Assembly: GCF_000017265.1 (NCBI RefSeq)
Contig: NC_011144.1
Coordinates: forward strand, 2,396,001-2,460,000
Direction of reading: 5' to 3'
From: Phenylobacterium zucineum HLK1
GTDB taxonomy: Bacteria; Pseudomonadota; Alphaproteobacteria; Caulobacterales; Caulobacteraceae
DNA length: 64,000 nt
Shown: positions 44,838 through 53,437 of the stretch, one piece after another
Position numbering within the stretch: position 1 is the stretch's first letter
Layout of the letters: every line of letters begins with the position of its first letter
Made by a program: the position numbers and the translations under genes
The notes under the pieces: model-generated
Seen by the model: only the letters and a program-made list of their open reading frames with translations
Database searches by the model: none
Told to the model about the DNA's origin: nothing

Positions 44838-45401
44838 CTAGAAGAACCGTTCGCCGATGCGGATGGTGTCGCCGGGCGCGACCTGGGTGGTGCTGGTCAG
44901 GGGGAAGGATTCCTCCTCGTCCCCGTCGGCGCGCTTGATGAACACCTTGTTCTTGTTGGCCCGATAGGTGAAGCCCTCGGCGGTGGCGACGGCGTTCAGC
45001 ACCGTCAGCCCGTTGGTGTAGGGGTACTCGCCCGGCCGGTTCACCTCGCCCAAAATATAAAAAGGCCGATAGTTCAGCACCTCGACGCTGACCCGCGGCT
45101 CCTTCAAGTAGCCGTCCTTGAGCGCGGCCTCGACCCGATCCTGGAACTCGCGGGCGGTGAGTCCGGCGGCCTCCACTTCGCCGATCAGCGGCAGCGACAC
45201 CTTGCCCGATCCGCCGACTTGGAACTCACCGGTCAGGGAGGCCTCGCCGTAGGTCAGGACGCGGATCTTGTCGCCCGATCCCAGGCGGTACTCCGGCACT
45301 TCGCGGGTGGATTCGGACTTCTGGGCGAACGCCTGGGCCGGAAGCAACGCCCCGACGGCGATGAGGGCTGCGGCCACGAGCAGCCCGACGATGGTCTTCA
45401 T
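44838..45401 (-). CDS. Polysaccharide export protein (Wza/SLBB family)
   Basis: 187 residues with signal peptide (LLPAQAFAQ). The Poly_export domain EYRLGSGDKIRVLTYGEASLTGEFQVGGSGKVSLPLIGEVEAAGLTAREFQ is followed by an SLBB domain with YILGEVNRPGEYPYTNGLTVLNAVATAEGF. It forms the outer-membrane/periplasmic channel for capsule or exopolysaccharide. It is shorter than full-length Wza, as is common for alphaproteobacterial homologues such as GumB or HfsD types. No Wzc-like kinase is in the window. Confidence 0.92.
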   Translation of the reverse strand: MKTIVGLLVAAALIAVGALLPAQAFAQKSESTREVPEYRLGSGDKIRVLTYGEASLTGEFQVGGSGKVSLPLIGEVEAAGLTAREFQDRVEAALKDGYLKEPRVSVEVLNYRPFYILGEVNRPGEYPYTNGLTVLNAVATAEGFTYRANKNKVFIKRADGDEEESFPLTSTTQVAPGDTIRIGERFF

Positions 45402-45696
45402 GAAGCAACGCTCCCGCACGCGCGGTCCCCTCGAACCCGGGCTTTGTACTTCACGGGGGCTCCGCACGAAATACCCGGCGCGCGCGCCCTGCCGCAACCC
45501 ATGGACGCACCAAGCAGGCGGGATGCGCCGCAAAGCATGCCTAACAAGGCACTAAGTTCATATCACCGATATTCATAACTCATTTAAGGTAAACAACCGT
45601 GGAACCATAGTTGTTCTATTTGAATAAATCATACCTCTACAGCCGCCGTTAAAGCGCAGCGAGGCAAAAGACACGCAACAACCCAAGAAATGGGGT
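45402..45696. promoter_or_regulatory. AT-rich divergent promoter region of the polysaccharide genes
   Basis: 295 bp without a gene. From about 45545 to 45650 it is unusually AT-rich for this genome. An inverted repeat AACAAC / GTTGTT lies at 45592-45597 and 45610-45615. It serves the Wza-like gene (minus) and the protease gene (plus). Confidence 0.4.
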
Positions 45697-46599
45697 GTGG
45701 TGGTGTCTTATATCAGAACAGTTGCGCAGTACGCGCTCATGCTTGGTCTTGGCCTCTCCGCCGCCGCCTGCGCGACGATGCCGGAGCCTTCGGCCCCGAT
45801 GGCGCTGGGGAGCGCAGCGAGCGCCCCGCGCGGCTTCGTCGAATTCTGCGAACGCCAGCCGGCCGACTGCGGCGCGACGACGGAGGAGCTGGCGACGCTG
45901 CGGGACTCGAGCGTCCAGCAGGCCACGATGGCCGGCCCCATACCGGTCCGCTTCGACTGGAGCGGCGTCTTCGGCGCCACCGGCGCGGTCAGCCCGGCCG
46001 CAGCCCCGCGGCCGCCGGTCGCCGGCGGGGAGCTGGCGGCGGTCTCGTTCGACTGGTCGGCGACCTTCGCCAAGCAGCCGACCGCGGCGGCGCCCGTCGT
46101 GGAGGCGGCGACCGAAGCCTCCCCGGAACCGGCGGCCGCCGCGCCCGCCGAGGCGCTCGCCCTGACGCCGCAGCTTTGGGCGCAGGTCGTCCGCGCCAAC
46201 GACCAGGTGAACCGCGCGATCGCCCAGAAGACCGACGCCGAAGCCTATGGCGCGCCGGAGTTCTGGAGCCTGCCGATCGCCGCCGGCGCCCGCTACGGCG
46301 ACTGCGAGGACTATGTGCTCGAGAAGCGCCGCGCCCTGCTGGCCGCCGGCGTTCCCCAGCGGGCTCTGTCGATCGCCGTCGTGAACACGCCCGAGGGCGA
46401 CGCCCACGCCGTCCTGCTGGTCGAGACGGCCGCCGGCGCCTACGTGCTCGACAACCTGACCCCTTGGGTCCTGCCGTGGACCAAGACCGCCTATCGGTGG
46501 CGTGAGCGCCAGGTGGCGGGCTCTGCGGCGCGATGGGCTATGGCCGCCCCCGGCGCCCAGCCGGCCGACGCCGCTCTCTTGCTCGCCAGCCTCCGGTAG
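45697..46599 (+). CDS. Transglutaminase-like cysteine peptidase (BTLCP type)
   Basis: 300 residues. A hydrophobic N-terminus ending SAAACATMPEP could be a signal peptide or weak lipobox. A low-complexity Ala/Pro-rich part follows. The catalytic domain has RYGDCEDYVLEKRRALLAAGV (Cys203), GDAHAVLLVET (His) and YVLDNLTPWV (Asp). BTLCP proteins are periplasmic and often sit in polysaccharide or adhesin loci, where they process or anchor surface material. Three successive GTG codons at 45697-45705 are possible starts. Confidence 0.8.
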   Translation: MVVSYIRTVAQYALMLGLGLSAAACATMPEPSAPMALGSAASAPRGFVEFCERQPADCGATTEELATLRDSSVQQATMAGPIPVRFDWSGVFGATGAVSPAAAPRPPVAGGELAAVSFDWSATFAKQPTAAAPVVEAATEASPEPAAAAPAEALALTPQLWAQVVRANDQVNRAIAQKTDAEAYGAPEFWSLPIAAGARYGDCEDYVLEKRRALLAAGVPQRALSIAVVNTPEGDAHAVLLVETAAGAYVLDNLTPWVLPWTKTAYRWRERQVAGSAARWAMAAPGAQPADAALLLASLR

Positions 46600-46628
46600 G
46601 GTCTCCTCCGCCGACGAGCGGGGGCGAC

Positions 46629-47981
46629 GTGCAGATTCGGCCGGAGACAGGGCGTCCGGCGGCGTGGTGGACGCCGCGATGGTGGATGCAGGATGCGCGC
46701 TGGCTTGCGCTGGCGGCGCCCGGGCTGATCTTCGCCGGCCACGCCTTCTACGGCGCCATGCTGCCGAAGACCGCGCTGACCCTGGCCTTGCTGGCCGCGC
46801 TGACGCTCGCGGGCGCCGCGCTTGCGCCCGGCCTGCGGCGCGACCTGGACCGGCTCCGCCCCCCGCTCCTGCCCGCGGCGGCGTTCGCCCTGGTCCTGCT
46901 GATGGCTCTGTGGTCGCTGACGCCCTTCGCGCCCGGGGGGCCCCACCCCGTCTGGGACTACGTCGATGCGGGGACGGCCGCGACGACGGTAGACAAATCC
47001 CAGACCCTGCTCGAGTTCACCAAGCTGCTCGGTCTTGCCGCCGTGTTCGGCCTGGGCCTCGCCCTCGGCGGCTCGGACAGCCGCGCCCGGGCCGGCGCGA
47101 ACACGATCGTGGCGTTCGGCGCCGCCCTGGCCGCCTGGTCGTTCTTGGACTGGGCGGGCGGCGACCTCGATCGGGGCGTTGGACGTCACCGGCTGGAAGG
47201 CCCGTTCGAAGCGGCCAACACCTCGGCGACCCTCTTCGGCGTCCTGCTGGTCCTGACCCTCGGCCTCGCCGCCTCGGCGGTCCGCGGCGCGCCCCCGGGC
47301 CGGCGGCTGACGGCCATGGCGCCGTTCCTGGCCGCCGCCCTCCTCTTCCTCTTCTCGCTGATCGCGACAGCGTCCCGCGCCGGCCTCGCCTCGACCGCCG
47401 CGGGCCTGGCCGTCTTTGTCGGCCTGCAGCTGTTCGGCAGGCGCCAGGCGTGGCCGCGCGCGGCGCTGCTCGCCCTGGCGGGCCTCGCCCTCCTGGCGGG
47501 CGCCATCTTCGTCGGCGGCGACGTCCTCGTCGACCGCTTCCTGGAAGACGATCTCGCGGAGGACGGCCGGGCGATGCTGTTCCAGGCGCACTGGGACGCG
47601 TTCAAGGCCGCCCCCTGGCTCGGTTACGGCCTGGGCTCGTTCGACCTCGTCAACCGCCTGATCCTCAACGCCGGTAACATCGAGGAGATCTGGGCCACCC
47701 GCGCGGCGCACAACGTCTATGTCACCTGGCTCGAGCAGGGCGGCGTGCTGGGCGCCGCGCCGATGTTCGCCTGCGTGGGCGCGCTCATCTGGACGAGCTT
47801 GCAGGGAACCCTGCGGCGCAGCCGCCTGACAAGCCCGCTCTATGGCCTGCTGGCGGCCAACGTGGTGTTCCTCGTCCACGGGGCGTTCGACTTCGCGCTG
47901 GAGACCTATTCCATGGCCGCGCTGTGGAGCCTGCTGCTCGGCCTGCAGTTCGCCGCCTCGCAGGGGCGGCCGCGCCGATGA
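46629..47981 (+). CDS. O-antigen ligase/polymerase-like membrane protein (Wzy/WaaL family)
   Basis: 450 residues, about eleven hydrophobic helices. The large periplasmic loop carries FQAHWDAFKAAPWLGYGLGSFDLVNRLILN and AAHNVYVTWLEQGGVLGAAPM, typical of the O-antigen ligase superfamily. It would polymerise or ligate repeat units outside the inner membrane. The GTG start at 46629 follows a GGGG. Its end overlaps the next start (ATGA). Confidence 0.85.
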   Translation: MQIRPETGRPAAWWTPRWWMQDARWLALAAPGLIFAGHAFYGAMLPKTALTLALLAALTLAGAALAPGLRRDLDRLRPPLLPAAAFALVLLMALWSLTPFAPGGPHPVWDYVDAGTAATTVDKSQTLLEFTKLLGLAAVFGLGLALGGSDSRARAGANTIVAFGAALAAWSFLDWAGGDLDRGVGRHRLEGPFEAANTSATLFGVLLVLTLGLAASAVRGAPPGRRLTAMAPFLAAALLFLFSLIATASRAGLASTAAGLAVFVGLQLFGRRQAWPRAALLALAGLALLAGAIFVGGDVLVDRFLEDDLAEDGRAMLFQAHWDAFKAAPWLGYGLGSFDLVNRLILNAGNIEEIWATRAAHNVYVTWLEQGGVLGAAPMFACVGALIWTSLQGTLRRSRLTSPLYGLLAANVVFLVHGAFDFALETYSMAALWSLLLGLQFAASQGRPRR

Positions 47982-49207
47982 GGCCGCCGCCCCTCCCCTC
48001 GCTGCTCCTGGCGGTCGCCGGCGCGACGGCCGGCGCCAGCCTGCTGGGTCTTGTCTCGCTCAACACGGGAGCTGCGGTGGTCGCGGGCCCGCTGGCCCTC
48101 GGCCTCACCGGCGGGGTCGACGAGGCCGCCTATCAGGCCCTCTCGCCGCCGGCGCGGCTGGACGTCGCCGAACGCAAGGCGCGCCAGGCGCTCGCCCTTT
48201 CGCCCTACCAGAACAACGCCCGCCTCCGGCTGGCCTACATCGAGACCGTCCGCCACGGCCACGTCACGCCCGCTGCGTCGGCCCTGATCGACCAGTCTTA
48301 CGATCTGCTGCCCGTCGACGCCGATGTGGCGGCCTGGCGGATCCGCTTCGCCCTCGAGCACTGGTCCGAAGTCTCGGTCAGAACGCGGCAGGCGGCGCAC
48401 GCCGAGGTCGAAGCCTTCTCGCGGGTGGGTGGCAGCGAGACCGACGCCAACGACGCCGAGGCGATCTGCGAGGCGGTGACGCGGCCGACGATGCGGTTCG
48501 TGGCGATCAAGTCCGAGCAGCAGCAGGCGGCCCTGGCGCTGCACCGGACCCGAGATCTGCTGGTCAAGCAGCGCACCCAGCTGGTCAACATGATCCGCGG
48601 CCTCCTGGCTGAGTTTGGGATCGAGATGGCGCGCGGCCTGCATCATGCCCTCGACCTAGCCGCACGGGTTGCTCAAGGCGCTGCGCCGGACGTGCCCGAG
48701 CTGGCGGCGCGAGTCATCACCGGCCTGGCGGGCCAGATCGGCGATCTGCAGGTCCGTCTCACGGCGCTGGAGAAGGAGCTGCTGACCTGGCATCGGACAA
48801 ACGAGCTGTCTCAGCGCCTCAGCACCATCCCTGGCGTCGGCCTGATCTCGGCCACGGCGCTTGCCGCCTCAGTCACCGACGCCAGCCGCTTCCGCTCCGG
48901 GCGGCAGTTTGCGGCCTCGCTTGGCCTAACACCGCTGCAGAACTCCAGCGGCGGCAAGGAGCGGATGGGGAGGATCTCACGGATGGGCGATCGATATCTG
49001 AGACGCCTGCTGGTCGTCGGCATGACCTCGCTCGTGCGCCGTGCACGAACAAGACCGGACTCGGTCGACCCGCGCATCGCTGCGATGCTGGCGCGCAAAC
49101 CCGCTCGCGTGGTGACGGTGGCCGCGGCCAATCGCACCGCCCGTGTCGCCTGGTCGATCATGGCCCGCGGCGGCGTCTACCGCGCGCCTCAGGGCGTGAC
49201 CGCCTGA
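47978..49207 (+). pseudogene. Chimera: polysaccharide-locus protein fused in frame to an IS110 transposase remnant
   Basis: 409 codons without a stop. The first ~150 residues belong to an exported, TPR-like protein: an N-terminal hydrophobic helix LLLAVAGATAGASLLGLVSLN, then RKARQALALSPYQNNARLRLAYIE. It overlaps the upstream ligase gene by ATGA like a normal operon member. At about residue 152 (near 48431) it switches to an IS110/IS1111 transposase from DANDAEAICEAVTRPTMRFV to IPGVGLISATALAASV, ASLGLTPLQNSSGGKERMGRIS and the end. The transposase lacks its first ~100 residues, including the early catalytic Asp/Glu. Neither half is complete, so the product is unlikely to be functional. Confidence 0.8.
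48431..49207 (+). mobile_element. 5'-truncated IS110-family element
   Basis: The C-terminal two-thirds of an IS110/IS1111 transposase remain, including the Transposase_20-like segment with the Ser in NSSGG. The 5' end is deleted and joined to chromosomal coding sequence. The 3' non-coding end probably extends beyond 49207, but its boundary cannot be fixed. Confidence 0.8.
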
Positions 49208-50031
49208 CAGATTAGCTGATCGTCGACGACCAGCTTCCGGAGGTTGCGAGCGCGATGTGAAGTGATGGCGAACCGGTCAGACCGGGAGCTGGGACACCCC
49301 GCGTAGTGTCCAAGGCGTCGAAGCCTGCAAAGCAGAGTGGGACCCAGCTTGCGGACACCATCAGGGCCAGCAGTCCTTGAAACGACTGCATCAACAGGCC
49401 GGACACAAGACTGCACCCGACCCAGCCGCCAAAACATCAAATCGAGCCTTGCAACGCGGGAGCCATCCACACAGGACATGACGGCCAAGCCTATGAACGA
49501 GAAGTGCGGATGAGCCAGCAGACGGAATGGTACTATTGGTTCCGGCAAACGACGCCAAAGCCGCCAGGCGGCTGGGTTTTGTGTGGTCCGTTCAAAACGT
49601 AGGACGAGGCAAAACACGACCGCGAAGCCTCGAAGGCCTGGGATGCGGAGCTCAGCACGCCCTTCTCCGCTCCAAGTCGGCAGGATGCCGAGAAGGCCAT
49701 GCCCGCCTGAGCTCAGGCATTCTACCTACTCGTTGGCCACCACTGCGCGCCGTCACAGACGGCGTGCCCGCGCCAGGAGGACTGTCACACGCTCATGAGA
49801 TCTGGGTGAGAGTGCGGCAGGTGGCGGCGAGAGAGGGAACCCCCTCGCGGCAGTCGAACCCATTGTAAAGACACGCCATCTCTGCCGTCGGGCGTGACGG
49901 TTGCGATAGCACTTGGTAAGAGTTCCTCTTCGAGGAGAGATGACCACAGCAGCAGAGCGCGCAACCCTTGCGACTCTGTCTCTGCTCCGCTTATCGTTGG
50001 TTGCGGGCTCTTGTGCAAAAAGGGTGGGCGG
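49208..50031. other. Decayed intergenic DNA between two IS elements
   Basis: About 820 bp without an intact gene. The first ~250 bp probably include the 3' end of the IS110 element. A 66-codon frame broken by an amber codon lies at 49510-49710. A 36-codon frame with a GAGGAG site starts at 49940 and runs into the IS3 left end, so it may be a gene start cut by insertion. GC content is lower than in the flanking genes. Confidence 0.5.
49510..49710 (+). pseudogene. Small gene interrupted by an amber codon
   Basis: Reading from ATG 49510 to TGA 49708-49710 gives 66 codons with one internal TAG at 49600-49602. Both sides have ordered composition: MSQQTEWYYWFRQTTPKPPG before and DEAKHDREASKAWDAELSTP after. 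The aromatic start and charged helical end look like one small protein. No family was recognised. It sits in decayed DNA and is probably inactivated. Confidence 0.4.
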
Positions 50032-50058
50032 TGACCTGCCCCCTTCCTGATCCCTCGG
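50032..50058 (+). repeat. Left terminal inverted repeat of the IS3-family element
   Basis: TGACCTGCCCCCTTCCTGAT then CCCTCGG. It matches the right end with one single-base gap and a few mismatches. Confidence 0.8.
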
Positions 50059-50093
50059 TTTGAGTGAGAGTCCGTCACCCTGAGGAGACGGAC

Positions 50094-50357
50094 GTGAAGA
50101 AGAGCAGGTTCAACGAGGCGCAGATCATCGGCGTGCTGCGGGAGCAGGAGGCCGGGAGCCCGACGGCGGAGGTTTGCCGGCGGCATGGGATCAGCGAGCA
50201 GACCTTCTACCGGTGGAAGGCGAAGTACAGCGGCATGAACGTGTCGGATGCCCAGAAGCTGAAGACGCTGGAGGACGAGAATCGGCGACTGAAGAAGCTC
50301 TTGGCGGAGTCCATGCTCGACGTGTCGGCGCTGAAGGACCTGCTGGGAAAAAACTGA
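50094..50357 (+). CDS. IS3-family OrfA (HTH protein)
   Basis: 87 residues from the GTG at 50094, which follows GAGGAGA. The HTH is [25 protein letters not shown], followed by a leucine-zipper-like [20 protein letters not shown]. It ends in the slippery heptamer A AAA AAC (50348-50354) just before the stop. OrfA alone binds the IS ends; the frameshift product is the transposase. Confidence 0.92.
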   Translation: MKKSRFNEAQIIGVLREQEAGSPTAEVCRRHGISEQTFYRWKAKYSGMNVSDAQKLKTLEDENRRLKKLLAESMLDVSALKDLLGKN

Positions 50358-51259
50358 TCGGGCCTGCAGCGCGCCGGGAGGCCGTGCTTCGCCTGATGGC
50401 GGAGCGCGGCTTCTCGCAGAGGCGCGCCTGCGGGCTGGTCCAGGTCGATCCGAAGACAGTGCGCCGCGTGGCCCAGCCAGGCGATGCGGAGGTACGCGCC
50501 CGGCTGCGGGGCCTGGCGGCGGAGCGACGCCGCTTCGGCTACCGGCGGCTCGGCATCCTGCTCGAGCGTGAAGGCGTCAGCATGAACAAGAAGAAGCTCT
50601 TCCGGCTGTACCGCGAGGAGGGCTTGGCGGTGCGAAGGCGGCGCGGCCGCAAGCGCGCCACCGGCACGCGGGCGCCCATGGCGCTGCCGGACGGGCCGAA
50701 CCAGCGCTGGAGCCTGGACTTCGTGGCCGACACGCTGAGCTGGGGCCGGCGCTTCCGGATCCTGTGCATCGTCGACGACTTCACCCGCGAGGCGCTGGCG
50801 CTGGTGGTCGACACCTCGATCGGCGGCCATCGCATGGCCCGCGAGCTGGACGCCCTGATCGCCCGGCGCGGCCGGCCGGCGACCATCGTTAGCGACAACG
50901 GGACCGAGATGACCAGCCGGGCCATGCTGGAATGGACCAACCGCACCGGCGTCGACTGGCATTACATCGCGCCCGGCAAGCCGCAGCAGAACGGCTTCGT
51001 CGAGAGCTTCAACGGCAAGCTGCGCGACGAGTGCCTGAACGAGGAGGTCTTCGCCAACCTCGCCGAGGCCCGGGCTGTCATCGAGCGCTGGCGGCTCGAC
51101 TACAACCACGTCAGGCCGCACTCGGCGCACGGCGGACTGACCCCGGAAGCCGTGCGTCTGAACCCCGCGGCCGGCCGGCTGCGCAACTTGATCAGCTCCA
51201 CCGCCCGGCCGCTACCGCCGGCGCTGGAGATCAGCTACCAACCCCCTGGGCTCTCATAA
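50354..51259 (+). CDS. IS3-family OrfB (DDE integrase domain), made by -1 frameshift
   Basis: The frame that continues after slippage on A AAA AAC gives [19 protein letters not shown] onward. The helical HTH_21-like part [20 protein letters not shown] is followed by the rve integrase core: the first Asp in [13 protein letters not shown], the second in [13 protein letters not shown], and the Glu in [20 protein letters not shown]. All three catalytic residues are present and the frame is uninterrupted, so the element may still be active. Confidence 0.92.
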   Translation: MIGPAARREAVLRLMAERGFSQRRACGLVQVDPKTVRRVAQPGDAEVRARLRGLAAERRRFGYRRLGILLEREGVSMNKKKLFRLYREEGLAVRRRRGRKRATGTRAPMALPDGPNQRWSLDFVADTLSWGRRFRILCIVDDFTREALALVVDTSIGGHRMARELDALIARRGRPATIVSDNGTEMTSRAMLEWTNRTGVDWHYIAPGKPQQNGFVESFNGKLRDECLNEEVFANLAEARAVIERWRLDYNHVRPHSAHGGLTPEAVRLNPAAGRLRNLISSTARPLPPALEISYQPPGLS

Positions 51260-51261
51260 TG

Positions 51262-51288
51262 ATCGAGGGACCGGCGGGGGGCAGGTCA
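51262..51288 (-). repeat. Right terminal inverted repeat of the IS3-family element
   Basis: On the minus strand it reads TGACCTGCCCCCCGCCGGTC then CCTCGAT, matching the left end through TGACCTGCCCCC and TCCCTCG. Confidence 0.8.
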
Positions 51289-51604
51289 CGCAGGCTCGCA
51301 AGTTCTGAGTTCTGCGCCGGCCTGATCAGGGGCGGTGATCGCCCGTAAGCGCATGGCGCCGGGTCGCGCGAAGTAGGCAGCAAGAGATGATCTTGTGAGC
51401 CAGCCAGCGCTGCACCCGAAAGCGGCAGGGCTCGTGCCCGCGACCTCGGCAGGCACCCGGAACGAGCGGACCAGGTGCGGCCGCCTTGGCCAACAACTGT
51501 AGGCCGACCCATTTGCTTAGTCGCCGCCAACTAGGTGTGATCGGCCGCTAGCCCGCTCAGTTGACGGGACCCCTGCCGCTATCACAGGCGGCGAGCGATG
51601 GGCT
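51289..51604. other. Intergenic DNA between the IS element and the XRE gene
   Basis: 316 bp. No intact gene, hairpin with a U-tract or RNA gene was recognised. It marks the left border of the lasso peptide locus. Confidence 0.4.
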
Positions 51605-51823
51605 TCAGCTCTTGGGAGTTGGGGTAACGAGGTCAACAGGCGTGCTGTCGAGGGCTTGCGAGAGCACGAACAGCGAGACCACCGTTGGATTTCGCCGCCC
51701 AAGCTCCAGCTCACTGATGTAGCCTTGGGTGAACCCTGTCCGCTCGGACAGCTGCTCCTGCGTAAGGCCGCGTGCAAGGCGCAAGCGCCTTACATTGCTC
51801 CCGACCAGTCGCCGCATATCCAT
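51605..51823 (-). CDS. XRE-family HTH regulator
   Basis: 72 residues, a single Cro/CI-type HTH: VRRLRLARGLTQEQLSERTGFTQGYISELELGRRNPTVVSLFVLSQAL. The size and layout match C-protein-like or antitoxin-like DNA-binding dimers that repress their own promoter. It is divergent from the sigma-factor gene. An 18-bp perfect palindrome lies in the 69-bp gap. No strong ribosome site precedes the ATG at 51823 (a second ATG is at 51817), so translation may be leaderless. It probably gates expression of the lasso uptake operon. Confidence 0.85.
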   Translation of the reverse strand: MDMRRLVGSNVRRLRLARGLTQEQLSERTGFTQGYISELELGRRNPTVVSLFVLSQALDSTPVDLVTPTPKS

Positions 51824-51857
51824 GCGGCCAAGCTGGACGGAGCTGATGGGTCGGGTT

Positions 51858-51875
51858 TATCTACTATAGTAGATA
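51858..51875. promoter_or_regulatory. 18-bp perfect palindrome between XRE and sigma genes
   Basis: TATCTACTATAGTAGATA is identical to its reverse complement. It includes TATAGT in both orientations, so it could serve as overlapping -10 elements as well as an XRE dimer site. It is far more AT-rich than its surroundings. Confidence 0.65.
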
Positions 51876-51892
51876 TTCGGCAGGTGCCCGCC

Positions 51893-52399
51893 GTGTCCCT
51901 GGGAAAAGCGCTCGACCGCAGCCACTCTGATGCCGCTGAAATCGTGACGGCCACAGACGCAGGTCTGCTCTTCAGACAACACCGGTCTTGGCTACAGAGC
52001 TTCCTAGCCCGTCGCTTCGGTGCCGAACTCGCGGAAGACTTAGTCCAAGAGGCCTTCTCCAGATGCGCCCGCGTAAGCGGCGCCATCTCGAACCCGCGGG
52101 CGCTGCTCGCAACCCTCGCGAGGCGCGCGGCGGCCGATCAGTTTCGGAGGGAGCGGGCGCCTGAGACCGTCGGGGTCGCGGAGCCCGAGGGCGGCTATCT
52201 GCCGGACCAGCTCGAGCGGGTGCTGGTGCAGCAACTTGTGCGCGAGCTACCGCCCAAGGTTCGGGAGGTGTATCTGTTGGTTCGGGTGGTAGGTCTGACC
52301 TACGCCGAGGCGGCGGAGCGGTGCGGGATCTCGGTCAAGCGCGTGGAGGCGCGGATGACCGAGGCCCACAAGCGCTTCGCCGCCCTGATGCGGGATTAG
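51893..52399 (+). CDS. ECF (FecI-type) RNA polymerase sigma factor
   Basis: 168 residues from the GTG at 51893; a GTG at 51884 is also possible. Region 2 is FLARRFGAELAEDLVQEAFSRCARVSGAISNPRALLATLARRAAADQFRRER, region 4 is LVRELPPKVREVYLLVRVVGLTYAEAAERCGISVKRVEARMTEAHKR. FecI-type sigma factors are activated when a substrate-loaded outer-membrane receptor signals through FecR. It is the first gene of sigma-FecR-receptor-isopeptidase. It should direct transcription from the promoter before the receptor gene. Confidence 0.88.
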   Translation: MSLGKALDRSHSDAAEIVTATDAGLLFRQHRSWLQSFLARRFGAELAEDLVQEAFSRCARVSGAISNPRALLATLARRAAADQFRRERAPETVGVAEPEGGYLPDQLERVLVQQLVRELPPKVREVYLLVRVVGLTYAEAAERCGISVKRVEARMTEAHKRFAALMRD

Positions 52400-52414
52400 C
52401 GGCGGCGCTTTGGC

Positions 52415-53392
52415 ATGACCGATCAGGCGGAGCTCTCGCGGGCGGAGGCGGAGGCGGCCGAATGGTTCGAGCGGCTGCGCCGGCCGGCCGTGACGACCCG
52501 CGCCCTTAGGGATTTCCACGCCTGGAAGCGGTCCGAAGTGAACGCGGCGGCCTTCCGGCGGGTGGAGGCCGGCTGGCGGGCGACCGGGGCCCTGGTCGGC
52601 GATCCGGAGGTGCAGGCGGCGGCGCGGGAGGTCCTGGCGCGGCGGCCGCTGCGGCGCCGGCGCGACTGGCGGCAGATCCTGGCGCCGGTGGCGGCGGGCG
52701 GGGCCCTGGGCCTAGTGCTGCTCGGGGCCTGGGTCGACCGGGCCCTGATCCCCGCCTACCGCACGGGCGTCGGCGAGCAGCGGTTGGTGGTGCTCGAGGA
52801 CGGCTCGCGGGTGCGGCTGAACACCGACAGCGCCGTGCGGGTGGCCTACTGGGGCGATGCGCGGCGGGTCTTCCTGCGGCGGGGCCAGGCGTTCTTCGAG
52901 GTGGCGCACGATCCGGCCCGCCCCTTTCGGGTGGACGCCGGCGAGGCGGAGGTGCGCGCGCTCGGCACCCGGTTCGACGTGCGGCGGGAGGCGGACGGCG
53001 TGGCCGTCACCCTGCTGGAAGGGCGGGTGCGGGTGGAGGACGACCGCGGCGAGGCGGCCGACCTCGAGCCGCGACAGCAGCTGCGGGTGACCGACGCGGG
53101 CCTGGGCCGCGTGCGGCCGGCCGCGCCCGAGGCGGCGAGCTGGACCACCGGTCGGCTGGTGTTCCACGACGCCCCGCTGGCGGCGGCGATCGCCGAGGCC
53201 AACCGCTATTCGGCGCGCAAGGTGGAGCTCGTGGGCGCGCCGCGGCTGGCGGCGGAGCCGGTGAGCGGGGTGTTCGACGCCGGCGACGTGGAGGCCTTCG
53301 CCGCGGCGGTGGCCGAGGCGTACGGCCTGCGCCGCACGGCGGGGCCGGCCGGGGCGATCCGCCTGGCGCCGGCGGCGGGCGCCGCGGGCTGA
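52415..53392 (+). CDS. FecR-family anti-sigma/signal transducer
   Basis: 325 residues. The N-terminal cytoplasmic sigma-binding segment is AEAAEWFERLRRPAVTTRALRDFHAWKRSEVNAAAFRRVEAGWRA. One membrane helix (about residues 88-106, ILAPVAAGGALGLVLLGAWV) follows, then the periplasmic FecR domain with TGVGEQRLVVLEDGSRVRLNTDSAVRVAYWGDARRVFLRRGQAFFEVAHDPARPFRV and a C-terminal STN-like end. It holds the sigma factor inactive until the receptor's STN domain contacts it. It lies 15 bp after the sigma gene. Confidence 0.92.
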   Translation: MTDQAELSRAEAEAAEWFERLRRPAVTTRALRDFHAWKRSEVNAAAFRRVEAGWRATGALVGDPEVQAAAREVLARRPLRRRRDWRQILAPVAAGGALGLVLLGAWVDRALIPAYRTGVGEQRLVVLEDGSRVRLNTDSAVRVAYWGDARRVFLRRGQAFFEVAHDPARPFRVDAGEAEVRALGTRFDVRREADGVAVTLLEGRVRVEDDRGEAADLEPRQQLRVTDAGLGRVRPAAPEAASWTTGRLVFHDAPLAAAIAEANRYSARKVELVGAPRLAAEPVSGVFDAGDVEAFAAAVAEAYGLRRTAGPAGAIRLAPAAGAAG

Positions 53393-53393
53393 C

Positions 53394-53421
53394 AGATATT
53401 TCCGAGGGTGTTTGGCGTCTT
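53394..53421 (+). promoter_or_regulatory. Candidate FecI-type promoter before the lasso receptor gene
   Basis: AGATATTTCC (53394-53403) and CGTCTT (53416-53421) just after the fecR-like stop resemble the -35 and CGTCT -10 elements of iron-starvation ECF promoters. Placement exactly before the receptor fits sigma-dependent autoregulation. Confidence 0.4.
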
Positions 53422-53437
53422 CTTCCGACTCCACCCC

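Larger units (their letters stand above)
50032..51288 (+). mobile_element. Intact IS3-family insertion sequence
   Basis: 1257 bp. Imperfect terminal inverted repeats begin TGACCTGCCCCC at the left (50032) and, on the complementary strand, TGACCTGCCCCCC at the right (ending 51288), both continuing to TCCCTCG. It encodes OrfA and OrfB with a -1 frameshift signal, the standard IS3 arrangement. No exact target duplication is visible (left flank GCGG, right flank CGCA), suggesting age or a rearrangement at one end. Confidence 0.9.

Noticed and set aside
49940-50050. 36-codon frame with a GAGGAG site entering the IS3 element
   Set aside because: Too short and without homology to call a gene; noted only as a possible insertion-disrupted start.
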